Positions 23,397 to 34,550 of a DNA stretch of 64,000 bases are shown here, piece by piece. The stretch is from Petunia secreta (taxonomy: Eukaryota > Streptophyta > Magnoliopsida > Solanales > Solanaceae). A program made the translations under genes and the position numbers. The stretch lies in the NCBI GenBank assembly GCA_029990175.1, contig JARKIP010000053.1, forward strand, positions 11,116,001 to 11,180,000. Reading direction: 5' to 3'. The notes beneath the pieces were generated by a model, which was not told the DNA's origin, did no database searches, and worked only from the letters and a program-made list of their open reading frames with translations. Every line of letters begins with the position of its first letter. The first letter of the stretch is position 1.

Positions 23397-24202
23397 TAAT
23401 TGATTGAGTGAAAAATAATCATTGACCATTCGTCATGAAGCATTGTAAATCATTGTACAACATCTTTAAATTTGAATAGGCAGAGAACTGTCAAGCAAGC
23501 TTGGAAATGACAGACAAAACGGAGTAGCATAAACTAAGTTGAGATCATGATAGAGTCAAAAGCATTGGAAGCAAAATTTTTGTAAACCTTGGACAGCTAC
23601 CTGTAGCTGGCAGAATATATAAAGGGTAGGAGAAAGAAATGTTCTTTTCATTCTGTGTTTATACAAATGTTTATCTGCTCATGTCAACATTCCACATTCC
23701 CACTAATGTAGTTGCATAAATGGCTTTGATGCCTAACTTGTCTCACGATGAGCTGAGATTCACCAGGTGTATATGCGCTACTAGATTTTTTGACAGGACA
23801 AACATAAATATGAAACACATTTTCTTAGAGATTTTTGTTTCATAAATTATCTATCCTTTAAATATGATTGGTGTGATACTTTACACATGGATCAACTCAG
23901 TTGTCTATTAAGTCTGTATTTCATTTTCTTGATTTTGTATGCTCTAAAGAAGGTAAAAGTTCTACTTATTGGAATGATGGAATTAAGCATTGAAAAAGTG
24001 ACTGCAGTACTTGAAAACCGACAACATGAGTAGAAATAGTATGTCAGATCTTCACTTCGGAAAAAATAACAAAAAGAGGAGAATTCTACATAAAGGGTAG
24101 CTTTGCTACAAAGAAATAGACGTCGTGACACTGAATGTAATTTTATGGAATTTAGATTTACAACTCACAGTACAGCTTCATAAAGATGATTTATAAGCCT
24201 AC

Positions 24203-24715
24203 TCATAAAAGCATCGATTCACAATTTTCTTCCAATAAGAAGGTATGCTGACCACGATCCTCCATTAATGAAACTCCATCATACATTTGAGAAAATCCTC
24301 TTGTGTTAATAAATTCAGTAACATCTTCAATCCCGTCTGTGGAATAATCCATGGACCATAAGCTGAGGTCACCACTACGAGTAGAACATTCGGTCTCTGA
24401 ATCAATCCATTCAAATTCAAGATCAGATGATGTTGAACAACTCTCTACTTCTCTCAAATCATAGAATTGGAAATCCTTCAAGGGGTGATCAACTTTTATT
24501 GTCTCCGGTAAAGAATTGGAATCATTAATCAGGACAGGAGCAAGCTCTGATTCCAAAGGCTGGATCACACTTCTGATCATATCTTCATCGTCTTCCACAA
24601 TATGTGGTTCTTCAAGAAATGACATGAGAATATCAGTATCAGTTCTTGAGAACTCAATATCAATAAAGTCATCATTGATGTATATAAGATCTTCACTAAT
24701 GACTGAGGTTGACAT
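24203..24715 (-). CDS. Small acidic protein of unknown function, copy B (intact frame, 170 aa)
   Basis: I do not recognise this family. The ATG at 24715 is chosen because copy A conserves the same MSTS start and divergence rises upstream. The frame is open further upstream only through GTG and through duplicated leader sequence. The product is strongly acidic, with Asp/Glu/Ser clusters (INDDFIDIEFSRTDTDILM at residues 12-30, IVEDDEDM near 40, CSTSSDLEFEWIDSETECS near 90-110) and a C-terminal SQMYDGVSLMEDRGQ. No signal peptide, membrane helix or zinc ligand set is visible, and no intron is needed. It could be a small regulatory or adaptor protein, but that is a guess. It is the only host gene in the window that looks able to make a protein. 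No poly(A) signal is claimed. Confidence 0.6.
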   Translation of the reverse strand: MSTSVISEDLIYINDDFIDIEFSRTDTDILMSFLEEPHIVEDDEDMIRSVIQPLESELAPVLINDSNSLPETIKVDHPLKDFQFYDLREVESCSTSSDLEFEWIDSETECSTRSGDLSLWSMDYSTDGIEDVTEFINTRGFSQMYDGVSLMEDRGQHTFLLEENCESMLL

Positions 24716-24746
24716 GTTGTATTGAGAAGAATAGGAAGAAAAAGGA

Positions 24747-24848
24747 TGGTAGGATATTAAGCTGCAAGGGGAATTTGTAGACAACAGAGAATGTGAATGG
24801 TAGGATATTAAGCTGCAAGGGGAATTTGTAGACAACAGAGAATGTGAA
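24747..24848 (-). repeat. 51-bp tandem duplication in the leader of gene B
   Basis: Bases 24747-24797 and 24798-24848 are identical or nearly so (each begins TGGTAGGATATTAAGCTGC). They lie 32-133 bases upstream of the ATG. Copy A has only a single, diverged version. Because 51 is a multiple of three, it lengthens a spurious upstream frame without closing it. Confidence 0.9.
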
Positions 24849-25328
24849 TGGCAATGTGTGATTGACGGGGACCTATAAATATGTAGATCAAAGGGTTTCA
24901 ACTTGATCGTAGCTACCACATGCGAATCGTTGGTTAATCCAACAAATCATGTGCATCTTAGATTCTCCAATTGAAAGACAATATGTTTTCATAATATTCA
25001 TTTACTAGTCATTTGGACGTGTGATTCTGAGTTGTCCCTACTGAATAAACAGTGTCCTAGTAATGCTATTAACCTATTATAACATGTTAAATTCACTTAA
25101 TATGTGTGTTAATATTCTGCTCAATGACTAAGTAACATATTAATTTGACCCACAATAACTGTTCATATCAAGTCTGAATGAGTTCCTTGGAAAATAAAGC
25201 AATAGTCTGCTTTAACCTCTAGATATTGAACGTTTTGCTTTATACGATGTTCATCGCAAATTTTGATCTCGTGCAAGAAACTTGAAAGGATTTTCTCGTA
25301 TATAGATATTATTGGTGCTACGTATAAT
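24849..25328. other. Upstream region of gene B, cut by Athila B
   Basis: There is no gene. A TATA-like CCTATAAATATG at about 24872-24883 (TATTTATAGG in the gene's sense) is conserved upstream of copy A near 17562-17573, as is a block around AACAAATCATGTGCATCT. The Athila B insertion separates this region at 25328 from its continuation at 50953. ATAAT at 25324-25328 is the left target duplication. Confidence 0.5.
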
Positions 25329-26607
25329 TGATATTTGGCAATATATGCCTATATTTCCTTAATATTTTCTTTCATTTGGAGTACTTTACTCATTCCTTTT
25401 AGGTTATACATGGTTTTTGCACTCATTTTGTGTAATATTGCTTTTAGGGCGTGAGCGAGTGTAAACGGAGTGAAAATGGATACAATCGAGCAAAGAGTTG
25501 ACGAACTTAGCAAAATGTGGGACATGGTATTAGAAGGCAAGGCTATGGTGCCAGCATGAGATCTGTCACAGCTTCAGACTATGGAAGACTGTCTTTCAAG
25601 CGACGCTTTCAGTACAGCTTACAACATCAAGATGTTGTTTAGCATGCGACGCTCAGAGCACAGCTTTCAGCCCGGCGAACCCAACCATTAAAACTTAGTC
25701 TAGGAGTTGGTTTAACTTAGTTTAGTATTTTTTAAACAATATAAAGACTTTATTTTTTCGTTATTTGAATGGGAGGTCAGTTCTGGAGCAGAGTTTTATC
25801 AGAGAACACATTGAACCAAGGATTTAATTCTTTTACTAAATCTATTACAATATTCAATTCTTCTTCCATAAATTCTTGTGTTGTTATTATTAATATGCAT
25901 AGCTAAATATACCGTTCTAGGGTTAGAGCTAATACATGAAGGTTGATGTCTGAAAGTTGATTTCTACCTATTGATTTATCGTTACAAATTGTTTATTCTT
26001 TCTTGAGCTTAATTGTTTGGTTATTGAGGCCTGATAATTGAACACTATTTACGGTTTACAAGCTGAACTAGAAAGAGAAAACTTTTGAACGCACATAAGA
26101 AAGAATAGGGCTTGATTGTTAATCTGGACAGCAGGGAATCGATTTGCGCTATTCCCCTTGTTAGCTAAATATAGAGTTCTTTAATGCATTCATGTGATTT
26201 AATTCCAGAAAAATATAGGCGTTAGAGTAGCTTGCACAGAGTCGTGACGAATCCGCAGGTTTTCACGAATATATTTAACCTGTTAGTTAGCAATCTAGGG
26301 AATCGAGAAGGAGAATCAACTGGAAAACTCAACTGGATTGTTTGTCACTTTGACTCTGGAGCATTTCTATCTTTTGATAACAACTCACGAATTTCTCTAG
26401 AATACTTGATCTCAATTGCTTGCTTTTAGTTATAGTTTGCTTAGTTAGTAAATTACAAATCATCATCGAAAAAGATCTCTGAATAGTCTTTAGGAAATTG
26501 TTTGCTAGGATTCAGTCTGAACTATAGTCCTAGTGGGAACGATACTCAATCTTATCACTTTATCACTTATCGACCATATATACTTGCGTGTGCGGTTAGG
26601 AGCACCA
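25329..26607 (+). repeat. 5' LTR of Athila B
   Basis: It starts TGATATTTGGC and ends GGAGCACCA (1279 bp). It contains AAGCGACGCTTTCAGTA (25598-25614), which recurs inside the element at 32571-32587. The partner LTR at 49713 lacks about 40 bases present here around 26150. Confidence 0.92.
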
Positions 26608-26613
26608 AGTTTT

Positions 26614-26631
26614 TGGCGCCGTTGCCGGAGA
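26614..26631 (+). promoter_or_regulatory. Primer-binding site, tRNA-Asp type
   Basis: TGGCGCCGTTGCCGGAGA lies six bases after the 5' LTR. It matches the tRNA-Asp primer-binding site typical of Athila with apparently one mismatch. Confidence 0.85.
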
Positions 26632-26730
26632 CTAAATAATTGACTATTTTCTTTTTAAAAGATTTATTATTTTCTATTCAGGCTTTATTTTTTTTTTTTA
26701 AGTTTCTTGTGCTGTTTCAGGTAATAGGTC

Positions 26731-28100
26731 ATGAATGCGAAAGGACAGAAAGGATGAGCCACTTGAACCTTTTGATCCCGAACCTGAAAGGACCTTACGG
26801 AGGTTGAGAGGAGAAGCAAGAGACCATAAAGCACTTGTACCTTCACTTGCTGCCTTACCTATAAGAATGGTAGAAGAACGAGTTTTAGCTGTGTGAGATG
26901 TTGCTCTTCCCAGTTTGGAGGGAGTAGCATTTAGCATTGTTAAGCCTGCAATTACTGGAAATTTTGAGATTGAGCCCGGCATGATACAACTGCTGCACGC
27001 GACTGGCAAATATGCTGGATTACTACATGAGGATCCACAACAACATATCCAGAATTTCTTGGAGATTAGTGATACATACACTCCAATAGACGTCTCAGCT
27101 GATTATGTTCGATTGATACTCTTCCCATTTTTATTGATCGGGGCAGCAAGGAAGTAGTTAAAGGTTGAAAAGCCTGGGTCTATCACAACTTGGGATGACT
27201 TAGCTAAGAAATTTTTGGCTAAATTTTATCCATCTGCCAAAATAGCCAGAAGAAGAAGTGAGATTATGTCTTTCAGACAAAGAGACAGAGAATCCTTGTA
27301 TTCAGCCTGGGAGAGATTCAAGTCATTGTTGAGAGATTTCCCGCACCACAACCAGTCTAATGAGGTGTTGGCCCATACTTTTGTGGAAGGTTTGAATACT
27401 CATACCAAGATCGTGGTGGATACTGCTGCTGGAGGCCAAGTCTTGGCCTTGAATTTTAATTAGATTTATGAATTGCTGGATAAATTTTCTCAGAGCAATC
27501 CTGAATGGCAGGGTGATGGTAGAGCTCCAAGTTAAAAAGCTGCTGGAATTCTTCAATTGGATGCGATTTCAGCATTGAATGCAAAGATTGATGCCATAGC
27601 TAACCAGATCAACAAGCTATCATTGCCACCAACTCAGCAACAAGTGCAACCAGTTCAATAAGTTTTCCGTGAGGTATGTCGAGAGGATCATGCTACCGAG
27701 GTTTGCCCCTCTACTCCAGAGTCAGTTTACTACGTCGGGAATGAAAACAGGTCTCAGGCTCAGAATCAGAATCAGTTTGGTAATAGCTACAATCCTAATG
27801 GGCGAAATCATCCAAATTTCTATTGGGGTGATAACCAGGCTACTCAAGGTAATATCAGATCTCAGAATAACTATTAAAATTCACAACCTCAGGCTCAACC
27901 ACAGCAGTCGACCAGTTCAATGAAGATTTGATAAAGCAGATGTTGGCAGGTCCATAGAGAATTATAGAGGATAATGCAGCTGAAACATAGGCTATAAAAG
28001 ATCTTACTAATGCTCAAAAAGACCTTTAACGCCAAATGGATCAGCTTGTTTGATCACAAAATACTAGACCACATGGTGCCTTACCAAGTGACACAGAGAA
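26731..28100 (+). pseudogene. Athila B gag (decayed)
   Basis: A frameshifted start near 26731 leads into a proline/arginine-rich N-terminus. The retrotransposon gag domain then spans about 26915-27470 (GNFEIEPGMIQLLHATGKYAG, DDLAKKFLAKFYPSAKIARR, WERFKSLLRDFPHH, VEGLNTHTK). Stops interrupt it near 26897, 27155, 27461 and 27533. A Gln/Asn-rich C-terminus follows (27740-27910). The protein would coat the element's RNA. At least five nonsense codons make this copy dead. Confidence 0.85.
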
Positions 28101-28116
28101 GAATCCTAAAGAATTT

Positions 28117-31100
28117 ATGCAAGCAGTTCCTCTATGGAATGGACGAGCTCTAAAGGAAGTGCCTCCAAAGCCAAGGAAGCCTGTTGGTGAACTGGAGCCG
28201 AATACTGAGAAGGAAAATGAGAAAGTGGCAGAGAAGCAGCCCAAATTTGATATCGTCAGACCACCACCGCCCTTCCCTCAAAGGCTTCAAACCGCCTTCC
28301 CTCAAAGGCTTCAAAAGCAGAAAGTAGGTGCAGCTTGCAAGAAATTTTTGGAGATCTTGAGTCAGATACAAGTGAATATTCTTTTGGTGGAACTTTTGCG
28401 AGATGTTCCAAAATACGCTAAGTACATCATAGATATTATGGCAAATAAAAGGAGACTGACCGAGTTCGAGACAGTTGTACTTATTGAAGAGTGCAGTTCT
28501 AGAGTGAGAAGTAAACTTCTTTAAAAATTGAAAGATCCTGGAAGCTTCACTATTCCTATAAAAATTGGGAAGCATGAGGTTGGACAAGCTTTACGTGACT
28601 TAGGCACTAGTGTAAATTTACTGCCATCATCGGTGTTTCGAAAGCTGGGCCTGGGTGAACCAAGACCAACAACAGTGACGATGCAGTTAGCTGACAGATC
28701 TTTGACATGTCCCGAGGGAGTCATTAAGAATGTTCTTGTACAAGTAGGCCAATTTATCCTGTTGATTTCATTATTTTTTATTATGAGGCTGACCAAGAGG
28801 TTCCATTTATCTTGGGAAGAGGATTTTTGGCTACTGCGGATGCTGTGATCCGAGTTAGAGCAGGGAAGATGAGCATGAGGGCGAATAGCGAAGAAGCTGT
28901 GTTTAATGTGTTCCGGGCTACTCAACTTCCATCACACGATGAAGAGTTATATATGGTAAAAGTGGTGGATAGGGCGTTAACTGCCTCTGAAAAATCATTC
29001 ATGGCTTTAATTGATGATCCTTTTGAGAAAGCATTACTGTATGAAGATAATGTACTCAATGATGAGGAAACTGAGGAATACTTGGAAATTCTCAACAGGG
29101 AGTGTCAATATGTCCCAGGGTGGAAGAAGTTTGAGGAGCTCGATAGACCGCTGACATTAGCTCCTGCTAAACCGTCTATTGAGGAAGCTCTTATTCTTGA
29201 ACATAAACCTTTACCTGCTCATTTACGTTATGCTTACTTGGGTGAGGGTAACATCTTGCCCGTAATCATTTCTTCTTTGTTGTCTGATGTGCAGGTTGAA
29301 AAGGTTTTAAGGGTGTTGCGAGAACGCAAAAAGGCAATTGGATGGACTATTGCAGAAATTATTAAGTGACTTGATGCTGGAATTATTTTTCCAATCTCTG
29401 ACAGTAATTGGGTGAGTCCAATCCAATGTGTTCCAAAGAAGGAGGGCATGACGGTCGTGATGAACGAGCAGAATGAATTGATTCCTACAAGAACAGTCAC
29501 ATGGTGGCAAATTTGCATTGATTATAGAAAACTAAACAAAGCCACCAGATAAGATCACTTTCCACTTTCCTTCATTGATCAGATGTTGGACAGGCTAGTG
29601 GGGCATGAATATTACTGTTTCCTAGATGGATACTCGGGTTACAACCAGATTATGATAGCGCCAGAAGATCAGGAGAAGACGACGTTTACATGTCCTTATG
29701 GCACCTATGCCTTTAGAAGGATGCCGTTTGGACTATGTAACGCACCTGGGACCTTTCAGAGATACATGATGGCTATTTTTACTGACACGGTAGAAAAATT
29801 TGTTGAGGTATTCATGGATGACTTCTCAGTCTTTGGTGGTTCTTTTGATGACTGCTTGAAGAACTTAACGCTGTGCTTAGGCGATGTGAAGAAACCAATT
29901 TGGTACTTAACTGGGAGAAGTGCAACTTTATGGTTCAAGAAGGCATTGCACTTGGACATAAACTGTTAAAGCAAGGGATCAAGGCTGACAAAGCAAAGGT
30001 TGAAGCAGTTGAAAAGTTACCACCACCTATTTCTGTTAAGGGCGTGCGTAGTTTCTTGGGACATGCGGGGTTTTATAGGCGATTCATTAAGGATTTTTCG
30101 AAGATAGCAAATCCCATGTGTAAATTGTTAGAGAAGGATGCAAAGTTTGAATTCGATGATGCCTGTCTGAAGGCGCTTGAAGAGCTGAAAAAAGGTTGGC
30201 GACTACACCAATTATTGTTTCTCCTGATTGGACTGTACCATTTGAGTTGATGTGTGATGCGAGTGATATTGCTGTTGGGGCTGTTCTCGGGAAGAGAAAG
30301 GGCAGAATTTTTCACTCTATATACTATGCAAGAAAGACCTTTGATGCTGCTCAATCCAACTACACTACCATCGAGAAGGAGCTGCTGCTTGTTGTTTATG
30401 CTTTTGATAAGTTCACATCTTACTTGGTTGGCACTTGGGTTATCGTCTATACTGATCATGCCACAATCCAGTATTTATTTGAGAAGAAAGATTCCATGCC
30501 ATGACTAATTCATTGGGTCCTTCTACTCCAAGAGTTTGATGTGGAGATCCGAGATCGAAAAGGGACCGAGAATCAAATGGCCAATCACTTGTCGAGGTTA
30601 GAAGATAGAAAACATATAGATGAGGGGCCTGAGATAAATGAAGTTTTTCCAGACGGGAAAATTTTTGCTCTACAGGTAATCGAGGTACCTTGGTATGCAG
30701 AATGGTGAATTTGATGGTGGGTAATATTTGTCCACCTGATGCTACAGCTGAACAGAGGAGGAAACTTCTCCATGAGAGCAGATTTTACGTCTGGGATGAG
30801 CCGTACTTGTATAAAATTGGCCTGGACCAATTGGCGAGGAGATGTATTCCAAGTGGGGAAGTCGAGTCTGTGTTGCAAAAGTGTAATTCCTCCCATTATG
30901 GTGGTCATCATAGTGGCGATAGAATAGATGCAAAAGTGCTTCAGTCAGGGTTCTTTTGGCCCCCCTCTATTCAAGGACGCTCATGATTTTGTCAGAAAGT
31001 GTGATCACTGCCAAAGAACTGGTAATATCTCAAGGCGTCACGAGATACCTTTGAGTAACATTCTAGAGATCGAGTTGTTTGATTGTTGGGGAATTTATTT

Positions 31101-31971
31101 TATGGCTCCGTTTCCACCTTCCAATGGCAACAAATATATTCTTGTAGCATTCGACTATGTGTCGAAGTGGGTGGAGGCTGTTGCACTCTCAACCAATAAT
31201 GCGAGTATGGTAGTCAAGTTTTTCAAGAAAAATATTTTTACTCGCTTTGGGACACCACGGGCTATCATCAGTGATGAAGGTACGCATTTTTGCAATTGTT
31301 TGTTCAACAAACTTTTGGCTAACTATGGGGTGCGTCACAAGGTAGCAACAACTTATCACCCCCAAACGAGTGCCCAAGAGGAGGTGTTGAATATGGAAAT
31401 AAAGCAGATTCTTGAGAAAACTGTTAACGCTTTGAGGAAGGATTGGTCTATGAAGCTTGACGACGCTCTTTGGGCTTATAGAACGGCTTTTAAAACACCT
31501 ATTGAAACCTCTCCATACAGGCTTATTTATGGCAAGGCCTATCACTTTCCAGTCAAGTTAGAACATAAGGCATACTGGGCAATTAAAAAGTTGAATTTGG
31601 ATATAGACCTAGCGGGTGAGAAGAGGATGCTTCAATTGCACTAGTTAGATGAGTTCTGTTTCCACGCGTATGAGAATGCTAAATTGTATAAGGAACGGAC
31701 GAAAAGATGGCACGATAAGCATATTGAGCATCGCCAATTCGAGCCGGGCCAATTGGTGGTGTTGTTCAACTCTAGGTTGAGGCCATTTCTTGGAAAGTTG
31801 AATTCGAGATGGTCGGGTCCCTTTGAGGTGGTTCGTGTTACTGCACATGGAGCGATTAAGTTAAGAGCCCCGGATTCCGAGGAAACATTCTTAGTGAATG
31901 AGCAAAGAGTTAAGCGCTATTTGGGAGGTTTGGTGGATCATCATACCTCCGTTACATTGCGAGAACCGTAA
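28117..31971 (+). pseudogene. Athila B protease, RT, RNase H and integrase (multiply frameshifted)
   Basis: The proline-rich linker (28250-28315) contains a 24-bp tandem duplication. The protease motif is DLGTSVNLLPSSVF near 28600, with T where copy A has A. RT motifs run from about 29385 to 29960, with FMDD instead of YMDD at 29811-29822. RNase H lies near 30240-30500 and the integrase from 30690 to 31971: a damaged zinc region, HCQRTGNISRRHE, the core D in a diverged WGIYFMAPF motif (Asp replaced by Tyr), IISDEGTHF near 31270, and a basic tail. Frameshifts at about 28790, 29370, 29875, 30190 and 30700 and a stop at 31643 break it. The loss of a catalytic Asp in integrase is an independent sign of death. 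Confidence 0.88.
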
Positions 31972-33260
31972 ATTGTAATCGTCGTGCCATGACGTTAACT
32001 AAGGCGCTTCACGAGAGGCAACACGAGCCTTGTATGTAAACGTGAAAAACAAATACAAAAAGAGTTGTGACGCGACGTTAAATCAAGTGCTGGTTGGGAG
32101 GTAATCCAATTTTTATTGTAGTAGTCGTTTTCATTTATGCAATATTACGTAATTCTTTTTGTCATTTTTGTAGGGCTCGGGAAATTCGGCGTGTGAATAA
32201 CGTGTTGAAAATAGTGGTAGAGCAATTTAGGCGAGGAGTTGCGGAGTTGTTGAAGTTTGAGGAACAGTCCATAGCAGTTTTCAAAATAAGGAAGCGACCT
32301 GTTAAGCGTCGCCTTACAGATGGCTTACAAAAAAATTGGCTTCAGACTTGCTGCCAGCGATTAAAGAAGCGTCTCTCCCTGTATCGCAGCATGTGAAAAA
32401 GAATGTCCAAAAATTGTAAACCGATCTTCATGCATCGCTTAGCAGATAGCTTCCACACAAGTTGCTTCAGACATGTTGCACGCGATAGACAGAGCATTGC
32501 TCCAGGAACAGACTTCAAGTTTTCCACACTAAGAAATTTTTGGAAGAGAAACACGAACAAGCTATAGCAGAAGCGACGCTTTCAGTATCGCATGGAGTGG
32601 AACAGAAAGTCCAGAAATTGTAAAGTGATCACCAAGCGTCGCTTGGCTCATCACTGATCAGGTAAGATTAAAATTTTGCGGGTTGACCCGGTTTCGACCC
32701 GTAGACCCGTGAAATTAAAACTTAAAACACAGTCGCATTCCCTCCTTACCTAGAATTAAACATAAACAAAACACAGCACACAGGGCACCTTCACAGCCAA
32801 ATTCATCAAAGCTTAACAACTGTTCAATTCGATCCATCCTCTTTAAAGCTTCACATCTGTTCTGGTAAGTTCTCGTCCCTCTTTCTCATCCTAGCTGCTA
32901 CTGCTACAAGCGTAACAGTCCCATCTCCTTTGCTCTATCCGCTATATGTGTGTGTGCTGATTTTTCTTTTTTAAAATAACCCTTGTAGGGGTAAAAACAT
33001 ATAGTCTTGTTGGTTTACACTAGATGCTGTAAGTGATCTCCTTTAAAAATATGGGAGGGTTCTTCCTATTTAAAATACTTGTGAAATCAAAGCTTAAAAG
33101 GGATGCACACATAGTTTTTGACATAATGCCGCAGTAAAGAAAAATTTAAAACTTTGCGAATTATTGAGTAGCATAGTTACATAAAGGCATAAATTGAAGT
33201 CTGAATGATTGAATTGACCAAATTTTGATGCAAAACTTGCCTTGATCACAAGTTACATAT
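31972..33260 (+). other. Athila B spacer with duplicated hairpin block and GCGACGC motifs
   Basis: There is no gene. The block after the integrase stop (31980-32030) matches the double hairpin of Athila A, with some stem damage. A second, diverged copy follows with TTGGG-AGGTAA-TCCAA at 32094-32109. Between about 32285 and 32650 the palindromic core GCGACGC/GCGTCGC recurs several times, including a 17-base match to the element's own LTR (32571-32587). CATAT at 33256-33260 is the left target duplication of the SIRE element. Confidence 0.6.
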
Positions 33261-34066
33261 TTTTATTTCCCAAGACACACCACTTACTGTTTTAAGGATC
33301 AGTTTCTTCAATGTGTTCCTTTACTTTAATGTATGCGGAATTAAAACTGTAAGTAAATGAACACTCGATGTTAGCGTGGAAAAACCCCGTTAACTAAGGA
33401 TCGAAAAACCACGACCTACTCTTCCAAGTAGGATTTCAGCTTCACTATGTAAAAGACTCAGTTGGTTACAAAACTACGTTCTTACTAACCTAGGACTAAC
33501 TCTAATTCTCTAGTGACCCCTAACACGATCAGTGAAGTTTCTTCAAGTCCACGACTTGAATTAAGATGATACAACTTGATAGTACCTAATACAGTTGAAC
33601 TAAGACTGAACTTTGACAAGACTCAATCTAGAAACAGGTTCTTACTCAGTTCTCTGTAGCTTAATGACTACACAAACAAGATAAAAACTCTTTCAATGCT
33701 ATGGCTCAATTCTCTCTGTATTTGTATGTCCTTCAATAGCTGAAATGCTCCTGTTTTATAGCTTCAGAATCAAAGAAGTCTTGAGAAATTAGAACTCCAA
33801 AGCTTCCAAGTGTTTGAGTCCTAATTGAACTCTTCCCTAGGTTACCCAAAATCATTTAGCCCTTATCCACTCTTATGCAATATTTTCATATCTCGTGTAG
33901 TCCTGCATAATTATCAAAATAAACATTAGACTTAGGATAATAAATAATATTTCAGCTTAAATGATTTTGCATGATTTATTTATTCAGCTGCACTGATTCA
34001 AAGGAACATGTCCTTGGATCTGTTCCTTAGTCATCCGTCAAAACTTCAAGCTTATCCAAGCAAACA
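33261..34066 (-). repeat. 3' LTR of the SIRE-type element
   Basis: It aligns end to end with 45477-46282 at the same length. The plus-strand start reads TTTTATTTCC where the partner has TGTTATTTTCC, so the terminal dinucleotide is mutated. The adjacent minus-strand purine tract is at 34067-34082. Confidence 0.92.
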
Positions 34067-34550
34067 TTTTCCCCCTTTCTGAGGCATAGCTGCGTGTCCT
34101 TTATGTCCTGAAATACAACTTGGAACTCAAAAGCAATATAAGTGGAAACTTATTTCATCATTAAGAATCAGATTTTCAATTAGGTTATAAATTTCACGCA
34201 AAATCAGAACTTACTCTTCCCTCTTTTGGCATCATTGAAAAGGTTGCATAAGTTAGAATATATCAAGTGTTAGAATAATCAGCTTATGGCCATTGAGGCA
34301 ACTCAAAATGCAAGCATAATTCAAACTAAAGCAACTGCAAGACAATGATATTAGACATCGAAGATAAGTCATCATTAACAAAAAGTTAAACCAGGGGATA
34401 CAAGCAAATACTACTAAATTATTCAAAAACTAGGAAAGGAAAAGGCTAAGGTACTAGAACTAGTCTAAATCCCACTGGACAAAAGATGGCCTATGGCTAA
34501 GGTGTTCAGGATGTGGAAGGACTGGGTCCCTGAGACTTGTCCTGCAGCAA

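Noticed and set aside
24716..24919. Longer N-terminus for the small acidic protein
   Set aside because: It would start at GTG, spans the TATA-like site and the 51-bp duplication, and is not conserved in copy A.
26698..27081. Minus-strand open frames opposite Athila gag and pol (also 1252-1656, 1460-1897, 2989-3522, 28521-28925)
   Set aside because: They are shadows of the plus-strand retroelement genes, which carry the recognisable motifs.
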